Positions 1 through 7,591 of a stretch of 33,585 nucleotides of DNA are shown here, one piece after another. Numbering within the stretch: position 1 is the first letter of the stretch; each line of letters starts with the position of its first letter. The DNA is from an uncultured Bacteroidales bacterium (GTDB taxonomy: Bacteria > Bacteroidota > Bacteroidia > Bacteroidales > UBA932): positions 1 through 33,585 of the forward strand of contig ONMJ01000006.1 of the NCBI GenBank assembly GCA_900318955.1, in the 5' to 3' direction. Under the pieces are notes generated by a model that ran no database searches, was not told the origin of the DNA, and saw nothing but the letters and a program-made list of their open reading frames with translations. The translations under genes and the position numbers were made by a program.

Positions 1-170
1 GCGGTAAAGACAGAGCCTTTAGGCATTCCTTCAAGGGCTCCGAAAATACCGGGGTTGACAGCGAGGATATACGCCATCGTGAGGAACGTGGTGATACCCG
101 CAACTATCTCAGTGCGAACACTATGCTTTTCGGGATTGAACCCGAAAGCCTTTGTAAGGATATTTGCCAT
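1..170 (-). CDS. AzgA-type NCS2 purine permease, N-terminal part only
   Basis: Only the first 56 codons are in the window; the gene runs off the left edge. The reverse strand from position 170 reads MANILTKAFGFNPEKHSVRT followed by EIVAGITTFLTMAYILAVNP. The block GITTFLTMAYI(L/I)xVNP is the hallmark start of the AzgA subgroup of NCS2 permeases, which import adenine, guanine or hypoxanthine by proton symport through the inner membrane. It lies 12 bases downstream of the outer-membrane barrel gene and on the same strand, so it is very likely the third gene of a nucleobase-uptake operon headed by the UraA-type permease. Substrate specificity cannot be told from this fragment. Confidence 0.85.
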   Translation of the reverse strand, partial: MANILTKAFGFNPEKHSVRTEIVAGITTFLTMAYILAVNPGIFGALEGMPKGSVFT

Positions 171-182
171 ATAACCGAAGTA

Positions 183-896
183 TTAGAATGTCCAGCGAAG
201 ACCGGCGCAAGGATTGCACTTGAATCCCTTGTTCCCGGCAAAATTATATGAAAGCTCGACCTCACCACCGACATCGAGGTGATTGTCAAAGACGCTGCCG
301 AGGTTGAACCAGAGCTGGGGTTCGGTAAGAACGGAGAACTTAGCGGTGGAACCGTCAAGGAAGATGGAATTGTTGCCCCAAACATCGATGAAGCCCTTGA
401 AAACCAAGCCCTTAAGACCGAAAAGGTCGTTGAGTCCCCATACACCGGTAAGTTTGATAGGCACATCAGCCGCACCGACTCCGACGTGGAGATCATACAT
501 AAGGGCAATAGTGAAAGTCTTGGAATAGTCCGCTGAGTGGAGGAAGTACTTGGCACCGAAGCACCAGATGCCTGCTCCCCAGGTGCTTCCGTCGTATTCG
601 ACATGACCGCTCAAATCTTTCAGATTAGAGTCCTGCCAGAAATTGATACCCCTTTCGATCTCGAAATAACTGCCATTAATGGCACTTGAGGTACCGTTCT
701 TACGCTGATCGGCAGTAGAGTAGTAGTGATCAAGGAAGAAGAAGGTGTCTCCGAATTTGTCTCCCTTGAACATTTCGACTGTGGATGTCGCATAACCACG
801 GCCGAAATCATAGAAGGACTGGATGTTGGTCTGTGCGTTCGCAGCAAAAGCGAAAGCGGCTACGGCTACTGCCGAAAGAAAGAGTTTTTTAATCAT
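183..896 (-). CDS. Small outer-membrane beta-barrel, DUF5020/Tsx-like, candidate nucleoside/nucleobase channel
   Basis: A 237-residue protein with a clear signal peptide (MIKKLFLSAVAVAAFAFAANA, cleavage before QTNIQ). The rest is made of alternating aromatic and polar strands and ends in WTF; a terminal Phe is the usual outer-membrane barrel signature. Length and composition recall the DUF5020 proteins of Bacteroidota and, more distantly, the Tsx nucleoside channel; this is by memory, not by search. The gene lies between a UraA-type permease (34-base gap) and an AzgA-type permease (12-base gap), all on one strand. From this I infer that it lets nucleobases or nucleosides cross the outer membrane before the two inner-membrane permeases take them up. 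No transported substrate can be read from the sequence itself. Confidence 0.75.
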   Translation of the reverse strand: MIKKLFLSAVAVAAFAFAANAQTNIQSFYDFGRGYATSTVEMFKGDKFGDTFFFLDHYYSTADQRKNGTSSAINGSYFEIERGINFWQDSNLKDLSGHVEYDGSTWGAGIWCFGAKYFLHSADYSKTFTIALMYDLHVGVGAADVPIKLTGVWGLNDLFGLKGLVFKGFIDVWGNNSIFLDGSTAKFSVLTEPQLWFNLGSVFDNHLDVGGEVELSYNFAGNKGFKCNPCAGLRWTF

Positions 897-930
897 AAGA
901 CGTAGATTATGAATTGTTTATGTATATGGA

Positions 931-2295
931 TTAAGGTTTTTTTACACGGTTGACTTCGAAGTCAACAGATTCATCTCCCTTAGGATTGACACCGAACTCG
1001 TAGTCTTTTCCGGGGAGGACGGCATTGAGGATAATACCTGTAAGGGCTGCTACCGCAAGACCTGAAAGCGAGATGTTTGCGGAACCGATATGGAAGGAAA
1101 TCGAACCGGGGCCGTAGTTGATACCGATTGCGAGTACCAGGATGAGGGCTGCAATGATAACATTTCTGGAGGCAGTGAAATCTACCTGATTCTCGACTAT
1201 GTTCCTCACACCGACAGCAGCGATCATACCGTAAAGTACAAGGCTGACTCCGCCGATGGTAGCTGCCGGCATGACGCTGATAACAGCTGAGAATTTAGGT
1301 GAGAATGAGAAGAGGATTGCAAGGACAGCTGCGATGCGGATAACCCTGGGGTCGTAAATCTTGGTAAGATTGAGAACTCCGGTATTCTCTCCGTAAGTTG
1401 TATTCGCAGGAGCGCCGAACATTGAAGCGATTGAAGTTGCAAGACCGTCGCCCATGAGTGTGCGGTGGAGACCAGGATCCTCGAGGTAGTTGATTCCGGT
1501 GGTCGAGGATATTGCACACATATCTCCAATGTGCTCTACCATTGTGGCGAGGGAGATTGGGATGATCGTGATGATTGCGGTCAGTACAAGTCCCCAGTTA
1601 GGATTCTTGAAGACAGCGAAGGCTGTATTCTGCATCTCGAAGGGGAGGCCGACCCATGAAGCCTTGGCAACGGGGGAGAAATCGACCTGCCCGGCGATTG
1701 TAGCAAGAATGTACGAGCCGATTACACCGAGAAGAATAGGGATAATTTTGATCATGCCCTTGCCCCAGATATTGCAGACAATGATGATGAGGATTGCCGA
1801 GAGGGCAACCCACCAAGAAGCCTGGCAATTGTTGATTGCAGAGCCGGAGAGAGTCAGACCGATTGCGATGATAATAGGACCTGTCACAATCGGAGGGAAG
1901 AATCTCATTACCTTCTTGACGCCGAATGCCTTGATAAGGGCGGCGAGGATGAAGTACATGAGTCCCGCGAAGAACACACCGATGCAGGCGTAGGGGAGAG
2001 AAGCGGCCTGAGAAAGTCCTTGGGTTTCTCCGATCGCAACAACAGCTGCATACCCACCTATAAAAGCAAATGAAGATCCGAGAAAAGCAGGGACCTTCAT
2101 TTTAGTGAGTATGTGGAAGATAAGTGTGCCAAGACCGGCGAAGAGAAGTGTTGCGGATACCGACAATCCCGTCAGTGCTGGGACTAAGATAGTCGCTCCG
2201 AACATTGCAAATAGATGCTGGAAACCCAGAAGAAGCATTTTTGGACGGCCTAGCGTCCTCGCGTCATAGACTGCGTTTGTTGAGTTGTTGTACAT
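931..2295 (-). CDS. uraA: Uracil permease UraA-type NCS2 transporter
   Basis: A 454-residue polytopic inner-membrane protein of the NCS2 (nucleobase:cation symporter-2) family. Near the N terminus GFQHLFAMFGATILVP (24-39) matches the UraA TM1 signature. Two substrate-binding acidic positions of UraA are conserved: E254 in MVEHIGD and E303 in NTTYGENTG. The stretch LEDPGLHRTLMGDGLATS between them is also typical of UraA. Expected role: proton-driven uracil uptake, although UraA and xanthine permeases share much of this signature and specificity is inferred. First gene of the apparent uptake operon, with a perfect TAnnTTTG promoter box about 40 bases upstream, back to back with the promoter of the divergent GTPase gene. 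Confidence 0.88.
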   Translation of the reverse strand: MYNNSTNAVYDARTLGRPKMLLLGFQHLFAMFGATILVPALTGLSVSATLLFAGLGTLIFHILTKMKVPAFLGSSFAFIGGYAAVVAIGETQGLSQAASLPYACIGVFFAGLMYFILAALIKAFGVKKVMRFFPPIVTGPIIIAIGLTLSGSAINNCQASWWVALSAILIIIVCNIWGKGMIKIIPILLGVIGSYILATIAGQVDFSPVAKASWVGLPFEMQNTAFAVFKNPNWGLVLTAIITIIPISLATMVEHIGDMCAISSTTGINYLEDPGLHRTLMGDGLATSIASMFGAPANTTYGENTGVLNLTKIYDPRVIRIAAVLAILFSFSPKFSAVISVMPAATIGGVSLVLYGMIAAVGVRNIVENQVDFTASRNVIIAALILVLAIGINYGPGSISFHIGSANISLSGLAVAALTGIILNAVLPGKDYEFGVNPKGDESVDFEVNRVKKP

Positions 2296-2335
2296 ATTGA
2301 ATAGTTAGGAATAGCTTCAAATACAACTACGTCTA

Positions 2336-2343
2336 CAAAGTTA
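2336..2343 (-). promoter_or_regulatory. Bacteroidota -7 promoter box for uraA operon
   Basis: On the reverse strand this reads TAACTTTG, a perfect match to the Bacteroidales TAnnTTTG box. It would start transcription near 2329, about 34 bases before the uraA start codon. No good TTG -33 element is visible at the ideal spacing. Confidence 0.6.
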
Positions 2344-2364
2344 AAAAAATTACTAATAAAATAC

Positions 2365-2372
2365 TATCTTTG
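2365..2372 (+). promoter_or_regulatory. Bacteroidota -7 promoter box for the CobW GTPase gene
   Basis: TATCTTTG, a perfect TAnnTTTG box. Transcription would begin near 2379, which rules out an in-frame TTG at 2370 as start and supports the ATG at 2394. The box lies only 21 bases from the divergent uraA box, so the two promoters probably interfere or are co-regulated. Confidence 0.6.
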
Positions 2373-2393
2373 CATAAGAAAAAAGTTATTAAC

Positions 2394-3539
2394 ATGACTA
2401 TTAACATTGAAAGGAAAGAAGTGCCGGTCCTTCTCCTGACCGGATATCTCGGAAGCGGGAAAACGACTCTGGTGAACCGCATCCTCGCAAACAAAAAAGG
2501 AATCAAATTCGCCGTGATTGTCAATGACATAGGCGAAGTAAATATCGACGCGGACCTAATTGAAAAAGGAGGTATTGTCGGACAGGGAGAGGACAGTCTT
2601 GTCCCTCTTACAAACGGTTGTATCTGCTGTACTCTCAAGATGGACCTCATCGCACAGATCTCCGATCTTACTTCTACCGGCAAGTTTGACTATATAGTGA
2701 TCGAGGCTAGCGGCATATGCGAGCCGGCTCCTATTGCCCAGACAATTGCCAGCATTCCGGCGCTTGGTCCTGTATATATTAAGGGAGACACGCCTTATCT
2801 CGATTGCATAGTGACTGTGGTCGACGCTCTCAGAATGAGGGATGAATTCGGCTGCGGCAAGGCTCTTGAGAGGGAAGATCTTGATGATGAAGATCTGGAA
2901 AGACTTGTAATAGAGCAGATTGAGTTCTGCAATATGGTCATTCTCAACAAGGCCTCCGAGGTTTCACCCGAAGAACTAGGAAAGGTCAAGGGAGTTGTAA
3001 AAGCGATCAACCCCGGTGCCAAGGTGCTTACCTGCGACTATGGTGATGTGGATCTCGATGAAATCATCTATACCGGCATGTTCGATTTCGATGCAGTTGC
3101 GACTTCCGCCGCCTGGATCGCTGCTATAGAAGGCGAAGAGGATGAGGATCATGAAGAAGGGGAAGCACTTGAGTATGGGATAGATACATTTGTCTATTAT
3201 GCACGCCCGGCCCTCGATATCAATAAGTTTGACAATATGATTGCCAAGCACTGGCCCAAGGAAATCATCCGTGCAAAGGGCCTCTGCTATTTCAGCGATG
3301 ATACCGACAAATGTTATCTCTTCGAGCAGGCAGGAAGCCAGAAGAGCGTTCGCGACGCGGGACTTTGGTTCGCTACGATGAGCCCCGAAGACCTCGCTCA
3401 GATGATGCAGAGGGACAAGAATCTCCGCCGCGACTGGGATCCGGTCTATGGCGACAGAATGCAGAAAATAGTCTTCATCGGCCAGCACCTTGACAAGGAT
3501 AAGATTGAGAGCTTGATGGACTCTTGCCTTCAGGAGTAA
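2394..3539 (+). CDS. CobW/COG0523-family (G3E) GTPase, putative metallochaperone
   Basis: A 381-residue G3E GTPase. Walker A is GYLGSGKTT (17-25) and the family metal-binding motif CxCC is present as C76-I-C78-C79. The usual NKxD guanine motif appears as NKAS, a variant. An acidic, His-containing stretch (EEDEDHEEGE, around 240-255) separates the GTPase domain from a CobW C-terminal domain and could add metal ligands. Family members deliver Zn, Co or Fe to client enzymes or act in low-metal stress; the client cannot be predicted here. I chose the ATG at 2394 because the upstream promoter box sits at 2365-2372. The stop codon overlaps the next gene's start as TAATG, so it is translationally coupled to a GH92 enzyme. 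Confidence 0.88.
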   Translation: MTINIERKEVPVLLLTGYLGSGKTTLVNRILANKKGIKFAVIVNDIGEVNIDADLIEKGGIVGQGEDSLVPLTNGCICCTLKMDLIAQISDLTSTGKFDYIVIEASGICEPAPIAQTIASIPALGPVYIKGDTPYLDCIVTVVDALRMRDEFGCGKALEREDLDDEDLERLVIEQIEFCNMVILNKASEVSPEELGKVKGVVKAINPGAKVLTCDYGDVDLDEIIYTGMFDFDAVATSAAWIAAIEGEEDEDHEEGEALEYGIDTFVYYARPALDINKFDNMIAKHWPKEIIRAKGLCYFSDDTDKCYLFEQAGSQKSVRDAGLWFATMSPEDLAQMMQRDKNLRRDWDPVYGDRMQKIVFIGQHLDKDKIESLMDSCLQE

Positions 3540-5866
3540 TGACCCTTCCGGCCATAATATCGTCACTCGTCGTTGCCCTTTCCCTTTCAGGGCCTTCTCC
3601 GGTGGACTATGTCAACTGTTTCCTCGGAACGGGCGGGATGGGCCATACCTTCCCGGGAGCAACTGTCCCTTTCGGCGGGGTTCAATTGAGCCCCGATACA
3701 GATACTATTCCCCATAATGTCAATGGGCAGTACCAGAAGAGGGCCTATGAGTATTGTGCAGGCTATCGCTATTCTGATAAGACCATAGTCGGTTTTTCTC
3801 ATACCCACCTTAGCGGCACCGGCCATTCCGATCTTGGAGATATCCTCATCATGCCCGGTACAGGGCAGGTCAGGCTCAATCCGGGTACAGCGGACAATCC
3901 TGACAGCGGTTATAGGTCGAGATTCGACCATGCTACCGAAAAGGCTTCGCCCGGCTACTACGAGGTTGTTCTCTCTGACGATGATATCAAGGTCCAATTG
4001 ACTGCAACAGAGAGGTCCGGAGTGCATAAAATCACTTTTCCAAAAGGGGAGGATGCACATCTTGTCATAGATCTTGTCCATGGAATATACAATTACGACG
4101 GCAAAGTTCTGAGGGCCTGTATCAGGGTCGAGAATGATTCTCTACTGACAGGATACAGGATTACCGAAGGTTGGGCTAAGACAAATTATACTTATTTCGC
4201 AATTTCTTTTTCCCGTCCTGTCATCGAGTATGGATATGAGGAAAAAGAACTGCCTTTGTACAGAGGGTTTTGGCGTAAGTTCAAGACGGACAGGAACTTC
4301 CCGGAGATGACAGGGAGAAAGATTGTATCATGGTTCCGATTCGGCGAGCTGGATAGGCCCTTGACGGTGAAAGTGGCTCTTTCCGCTACCGGGGCGGACG
4401 GTGCTCTTCGCAATCTCGAGGCCGAGTCTTTAGGAAAGAGCTTCGAAGAAATCGCTTTGGAGGCTAGGGGAAAATGGAATAGGTCACTTGGGATTCTCGA
4501 GGTGGAAGGAACTGAGGATCAGAAGACTATGTTCTATACCTCGCTCTATCACACTATGATAAATCCCTCAGTCTATATGGATGTCGACGGCTCATATAGG
4601 GGAATTGACCACAATATCCATAAGGCTGAAGGCTTTACCAATTATACGATATTCTCTCTTTGGGATACTTATCGCGCTCTTCATCCTTTCCTTAATCTGG
4701 TTTCTCCATCAAGGAACCGAGATATGATTGCCTCAATGGTTGCCCATCAGAAGCAAAGCGTCCATGGAATGCTTCCGGTTTGGAGCCTTATGGGCAACGA
4801 GGGATGGTGCATGAGCGGTTATCATGCTGCTGCTACCGTTGCAGACGCTATTGTGAAAGGGGTATACGACGATGCTGCGGGAGAAGGGCTGAAAGCTATG
4901 GTCAGTACTTCAAATGTGCCGTATTTTGACGGTATCGAAGATTATCTTAAACTTGGCTATGTTCCCTTTGAAAAGAGTTCTACCGCGGCTTCCACTACTT
5001 TGGAATACTCTTTTGACGACTGGGCGATAGCCTGTGCCGCCGAATTTGAAGGAGACAGTGAGATTGCTGCTGAGTATTATAAAAGGGGGAAGAATTACAG
5101 AAATGTTTTCGACACCTCTATAGGATTTGCGCGGCCTAGATACTCCGATGGATCATTCAAGAAGGATTTCGATCCTCTTCAGACGTATGGCGAGGGCTTT
5201 ATCGAAGGCAACTCATGGAATTTCTCTTTCCATGCTCCCCAGGATGTCAATGGACTTATCGGTCTAATGGGAGGAGACAAGGCTTTTATCAAACGCCTCG
5301 ACGATCTTTTCACAATGGACCTACCGGAGATCTACTATAAAGATAATGAGGATATTACCAAGGAGTGTCTTCTCGGGGGATATGTCCATGGGAATGAACC
5401 GAGCCATCACGTCCCTTATCTTTATGCATGGACCAGCCAGCCTTGGAAAGGTCAGAGTCTTCTTAGAAAGATAATGACAAGCATGTACCGCAATTCTATG
5501 GACGGTCTTAGCGGCAATGACGACTGCGGGCAGATGTCAGCATGGTACATCTTTTCTGCCATGGGATTCTATCCGGTAGCCCCAGGATCTGACCAGTATG
5601 TGTTCGGCGCCCCATATCTTCCGTACATTCTCCTTCATTTCGAAAACGGGAACAATCTGGAAATCAAAGCGGAAGGTCTTAGCGAAAAGAATTGTTATGT
5701 AAAATCCGTAACTCTCAACGGTAAAATACTTGAGAGACTTTATATTACACACGCTGAACTTATGGAAGGGGGAGTGCTGGAATATGAAATGAGCTCCAAA
5801 CCGTCTAAGAAAAGAGGCCTTCGCCCGGAGGAAAAGCCATATTCGCTTACAAGTATCTCGCGATAG
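3539..5866 (+). CDS. GH92 alpha-mannosidase, secreted
   Basis: A 775-residue glycoside hydrolase of family GH92, calcium-dependent exo-alpha-mannosidases that trim N-glycans or yeast mannan in Bacteroidota. Recognisable blocks in order: YVNCFLGTGGMGHTFPGA and VPFGGVQLSPDT near the N terminus, FSHTHLSGTGHSDLGD, LWDTYRALHPF in the catalytic domain, GNEPSHHVPYLY and SGNDDCGQMSAWYIF near the C terminus. The N terminus is a short hydrophobic export signal (MTLPAIISSLVVALSLSG) without a lipobox, suggesting periplasmic location. The ATG at 3539 overlaps the GTPase stop and is preceded by CAGGAG, so it is preferred to the in-frame start at 3524. No SusC/SusD pair lies beside it. The 3' end overlaps the convergent GH3 gene by 20 bases. 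Confidence 0.92.
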   Translation: MTLPAIISSLVVALSLSGPSPVDYVNCFLGTGGMGHTFPGATVPFGGVQLSPDTDTIPHNVNGQYQKRAYEYCAGYRYSDKTIVGFSHTHLSGTGHSDLGDILIMPGTGQVRLNPGTADNPDSGYRSRFDHATEKASPGYYEVVLSDDDIKVQLTATERSGVHKITFPKGEDAHLVIDLVHGIYNYDGKVLRACIRVENDSLLTGYRITEGWAKTNYTYFAISFSRPVIEYGYEEKELPLYRGFWRKFKTDRNFPEMTGRKIVSWFRFGELDRPLTVKVALSATGADGALRNLEAESLGKSFEEIALEARGKWNRSLGILEVEGTEDQKTMFYTSLYHTMINPSVYMDVDGSYRGIDHNIHKAEGFTNYTIFSLWDTYRALHPFLNLVSPSRNRDMIASMVAHQKQSVHGMLPVWSLMGNEGWCMSGYHAAATVADAIVKGVYDDAAGEGLKAMVSTSNVPYFDGIEDYLKLGYVPFEKSSTAASTTLEYSFDDWAIACAAEFEGDSEIAAEYYKRGKNYRNVFDTSIGFARPRYSDGSFKKDFDPLQTYGEGFIEGNSWNFSFHAPQDVNGLIGLMGGDKAFIKRLDDLFTMDLPEIYYKDNEDITKECLLGGYVHGNEPSHHVPYLYAWTSQPWKGQSLLRKIMTSMYRNSMDGLSGNDDCGQMSAWYIFSAMGFYPVAPGSDQYVFGAPYLPYILLHFENGNNLEIKAEGLSEKNCYVKSVTLNGKILERLYITHAELMEGGVLEYEMSSKPSKKRGLRPEEKPYSLTSISR

Positions 5867-7037
5867 CTTTCTCTTTGAGTTTCAGAATCTTCCTGACGCT
5901 CTGATCTATTCTTTCCTCGGGAATTCTACCTGTCTTCACGGCTGCTACAATAGCGTCAACCGCTTTGCGATAATCAAGAGGCATAAGTACGATATCCGAC
6001 CCGGCAAGAATTGATAGAACGCATGCTTCCGGAACGCCATACATATTTGAGATTGCCCCCATCTCCATTGCATCAGTGATTATGATGCCATTGAATCCTA
6101 GTTCTCCCCGAAGTTTATCTGTGAGAATGGCCTTGGAAAGAGTTGCGGGGGTGGATTCTCCGGTAACTTGTGGGGCGGAGATGTGGGCTGTCATTATCAT
6201 TGATACTCCGCCGTCAATCCCTTTTTTAAATGGAATCATCTCGCAATCAAGCATTTCCTTCCATGTCTTAAGGGTCTCGGCATATCCATAGTGAGAATCG
6301 GTCGAAGTATCGCCGTGACCGGGGAAATGCTTATAGCAACCTTGAATCCCGTTTTTCTTAAGCGCATCATAGAAAGTAAGGGCCATATCTCCGGCAATGA
6401 CAGGATCGCTGCTGAAGGCCCTTTTGCCGATGACTGTATTCTCGGGATTGGTGAAGACGTCTGCAACGGGAGCAAAATCGACGTCAATTCCGTATTTATA
6501 TAAATAAGAACCTATATTGTCTGCAGCACTTTCCACCCTTACCTTGTCCCCGTAGTTTCCAATATCGTAGCAACTTGAGAAATTGCTGATACCAAAAGCG
6601 GAATTCCTTGCTATCCTGGCAACTGTTCCTCCTTCTTCGTCAATACAAACGAGGGGAAAATCTTTAAGGGAGTGAATCTGCCGGCAAAGATCGCTAAGCT
6701 GGAAAGGTCCGGTTATATTATGAGCAAACAAGACAACTCCGCCTGCGGGATACTCTTTCTGGGACTCCCGAATGACATTTGTGACATATCTAAGCGGATG
6801 AGATGTATAATTCTTAAGTTCCTCGGGTGTAAGTGTCGCATTGAGCGATTCTCCTCTTACAAAGACCATTTGAGAGACCTTCTCTAGAAGAGACATCGAC
6901 GAGAGGCTGTCGACAGAATAAGTAAAGGTCTCTTCCTGAGGCTGTGGAGTCGGCTCGACGGGATTGTGCACAGGCTCCTTCTGACAAGCAGTCAGAAGGA
7001 TAAAAAAAGAAAAGAAAAATAATAGTCTTCTTTTCAT
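5847..7037 (-). CDS. NagZ-like GH3 beta-N-acetylglucosaminidase, lipoprotein
   Basis: A 396-residue lipoprotein (signal MKRRLLFFFSFFILLTAC, lipobox LTAC, C18) with a single GH3 TIM barrel. NagZ-type motifs are present: CIDEEGGTVAR, the KHFPGHGDT block followed by STDSHYG, which supplies the His/Asp acid-base loop typical of NagZ, and ITDAMEMGAI, whose Asp is the expected nucleophile. Family members release beta-linked GlcNAc from peptidoglycan fragments or glycans. Classical Gram-negative NagZ is cytosolic; a lipoprotein form would act in the periplasm or at an outer-membrane leaflet. It is the last gene of a closely spaced minus-strand run that begins with lipid genes at 13345, 12 bases after a small unknown protein, so co-transcription is likely although the functional link is unclear. 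Confidence 0.88.
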   Translation of the reverse strand: MKRRLLFFFSFFILLTACQKEPVHNPVEPTPQPQEETFTYSVDSLSSMSLLEKVSQMVFVRGESLNATLTPEELKNYTSHPLRYVTNVIRESQKEYPAGGVVLFAHNITGPFQLSDLCRQIHSLKDFPLVCIDEEGGTVARIARNSAFGISNFSSCYDIGNYGDKVRVESAADNIGSYLYKYGIDVDFAPVADVFTNPENTVIGKRAFSSDPVIAGDMALTFYDALKKNGIQGCYKHFPGHGDTSTDSHYGYAETLKTWKEMLDCEMIPFKKGIDGGVSMIMTAHISAPQVTGESTPATLSKAILTDKLRGELGFNGIIITDAMEMGAISNMYGVPEACVLSILAGSDIVLMPLDYRKAVDAIVAAVKTGRIPEERIDQSVRKILKLKEKAIARYL

Positions 7038-7049
7038 TATTAATCTTTA

Positions 7050-7301
7050 TCAGTCTCCGTAAGGATTGGCATCAGTCCACTCTGAGCGGACATAGCCGTG
7101 GCGATTGGTGCAGTGGGCATAAATCCACTCTTTCCTTTCGGGAGTAAGGGATTCCCACCACCTTGTGCAAGCGGGATACCTAACTTCCGCCTCGTCGAAA
7201 GAATGATTGGCAAAGCCTTTTGTAAGGCCTTTTTTTGCGATTTCTTCTTTTCTTGTAACTGGGAGCGATGCCCACCAGAGTTCAAGTTCATTAATATCCA
7301 T
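7050..7301 (-). CDS. Small hypothetical protein with internal WW-SL-RKE repeat
   Basis: An 83-residue protein that I do not recognise. It has no signal peptide or membrane segment. Two halves carry the same pattern: WWASLPVTRKEEI (residues 9-21) and WWESLTPERKEWI (48-60), i.e. WWxSLxxxRKExI, suggesting an internal duplication of a short helical module. It also has two cysteines and many aromatic residues. It sits 8 bases behind the small membrane protein gene and 12 bases before the GH3 gene on the same strand, which supports it being a real gene of the operon. A competing overlapping frame (7040-7291) lacks such organisation and was rejected. Confidence 0.65.
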   Translation of the reverse strand: MDINELELWWASLPVTRKEEIAKKGLTKGFANHSFDEAEVRYPACTRWWESLTPERKEWIYAHCTNRHGYVRSEWTDANPYGD

Positions 7302-7309
7302 ATAGCAAA

Positions 7310-7591
7310 TTATTTGTTTTTATCTTTTCTTCCGCGGTCGATCCTGATCCATAGGCGGTACATCAGAAATCCCCATAGAATGAACAACAATATATGTGCC
7401 CAGAGGGGGACTTTCGTGAAAAAAGAAGGCTCGTACTTTTCGAAATCAGGGATATCTGCATAGTAATATGCTCCTGCACCGAAATCAAGTGAGTCTGAGA
7501 GACCGATACCTCTAATCATGATATAAAGCGCTGCCGCTGCCACCGCAATTGCGGTGACAGCAGTAACGACCTTATATATTTTATGATTCAT
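7310..7591 (-). CDS. Small two-TM membrane protein coupled to the YeiH-family transporter
   Basis: A 93-residue protein with an N-terminal hydrophobic helix (about 7-26), a loop with an acidic/tyrosine-rich segment (DFGAGAYYYADIPDFEKYEP), and a second helix (about 62-82) followed by a strongly basic tail (RIDRGRKDKNK). I do not recognise a family. The start is placed at 7591 because this ATG overlaps the stop of the upstream transporter gene as TAATG, the classic arrangement for translational coupling; a longer in-frame version would begin inside that gene. Coupling and membrane topology suggest an accessory subunit or partner of the transporter, which is inference. Confidence 0.7.
   Translation of the reverse strand: MNHKIYKVVTAVTAIAVAAAALYIMIRGIGLSDSLDFGAGAYYYADIPDFEKYEPSFFTKVPLWAHILLFILWGFLMYRLWIRIDRGRKDKNK

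Noticed and set aside
7040-7291. Alternative minus-strand 83-codon frame overlapping the small repeat protein
   Set aside because: The frame at 7050-7301 has an internal motif duplication and fits the operon spacing; the alternative is low-complexity and basic.
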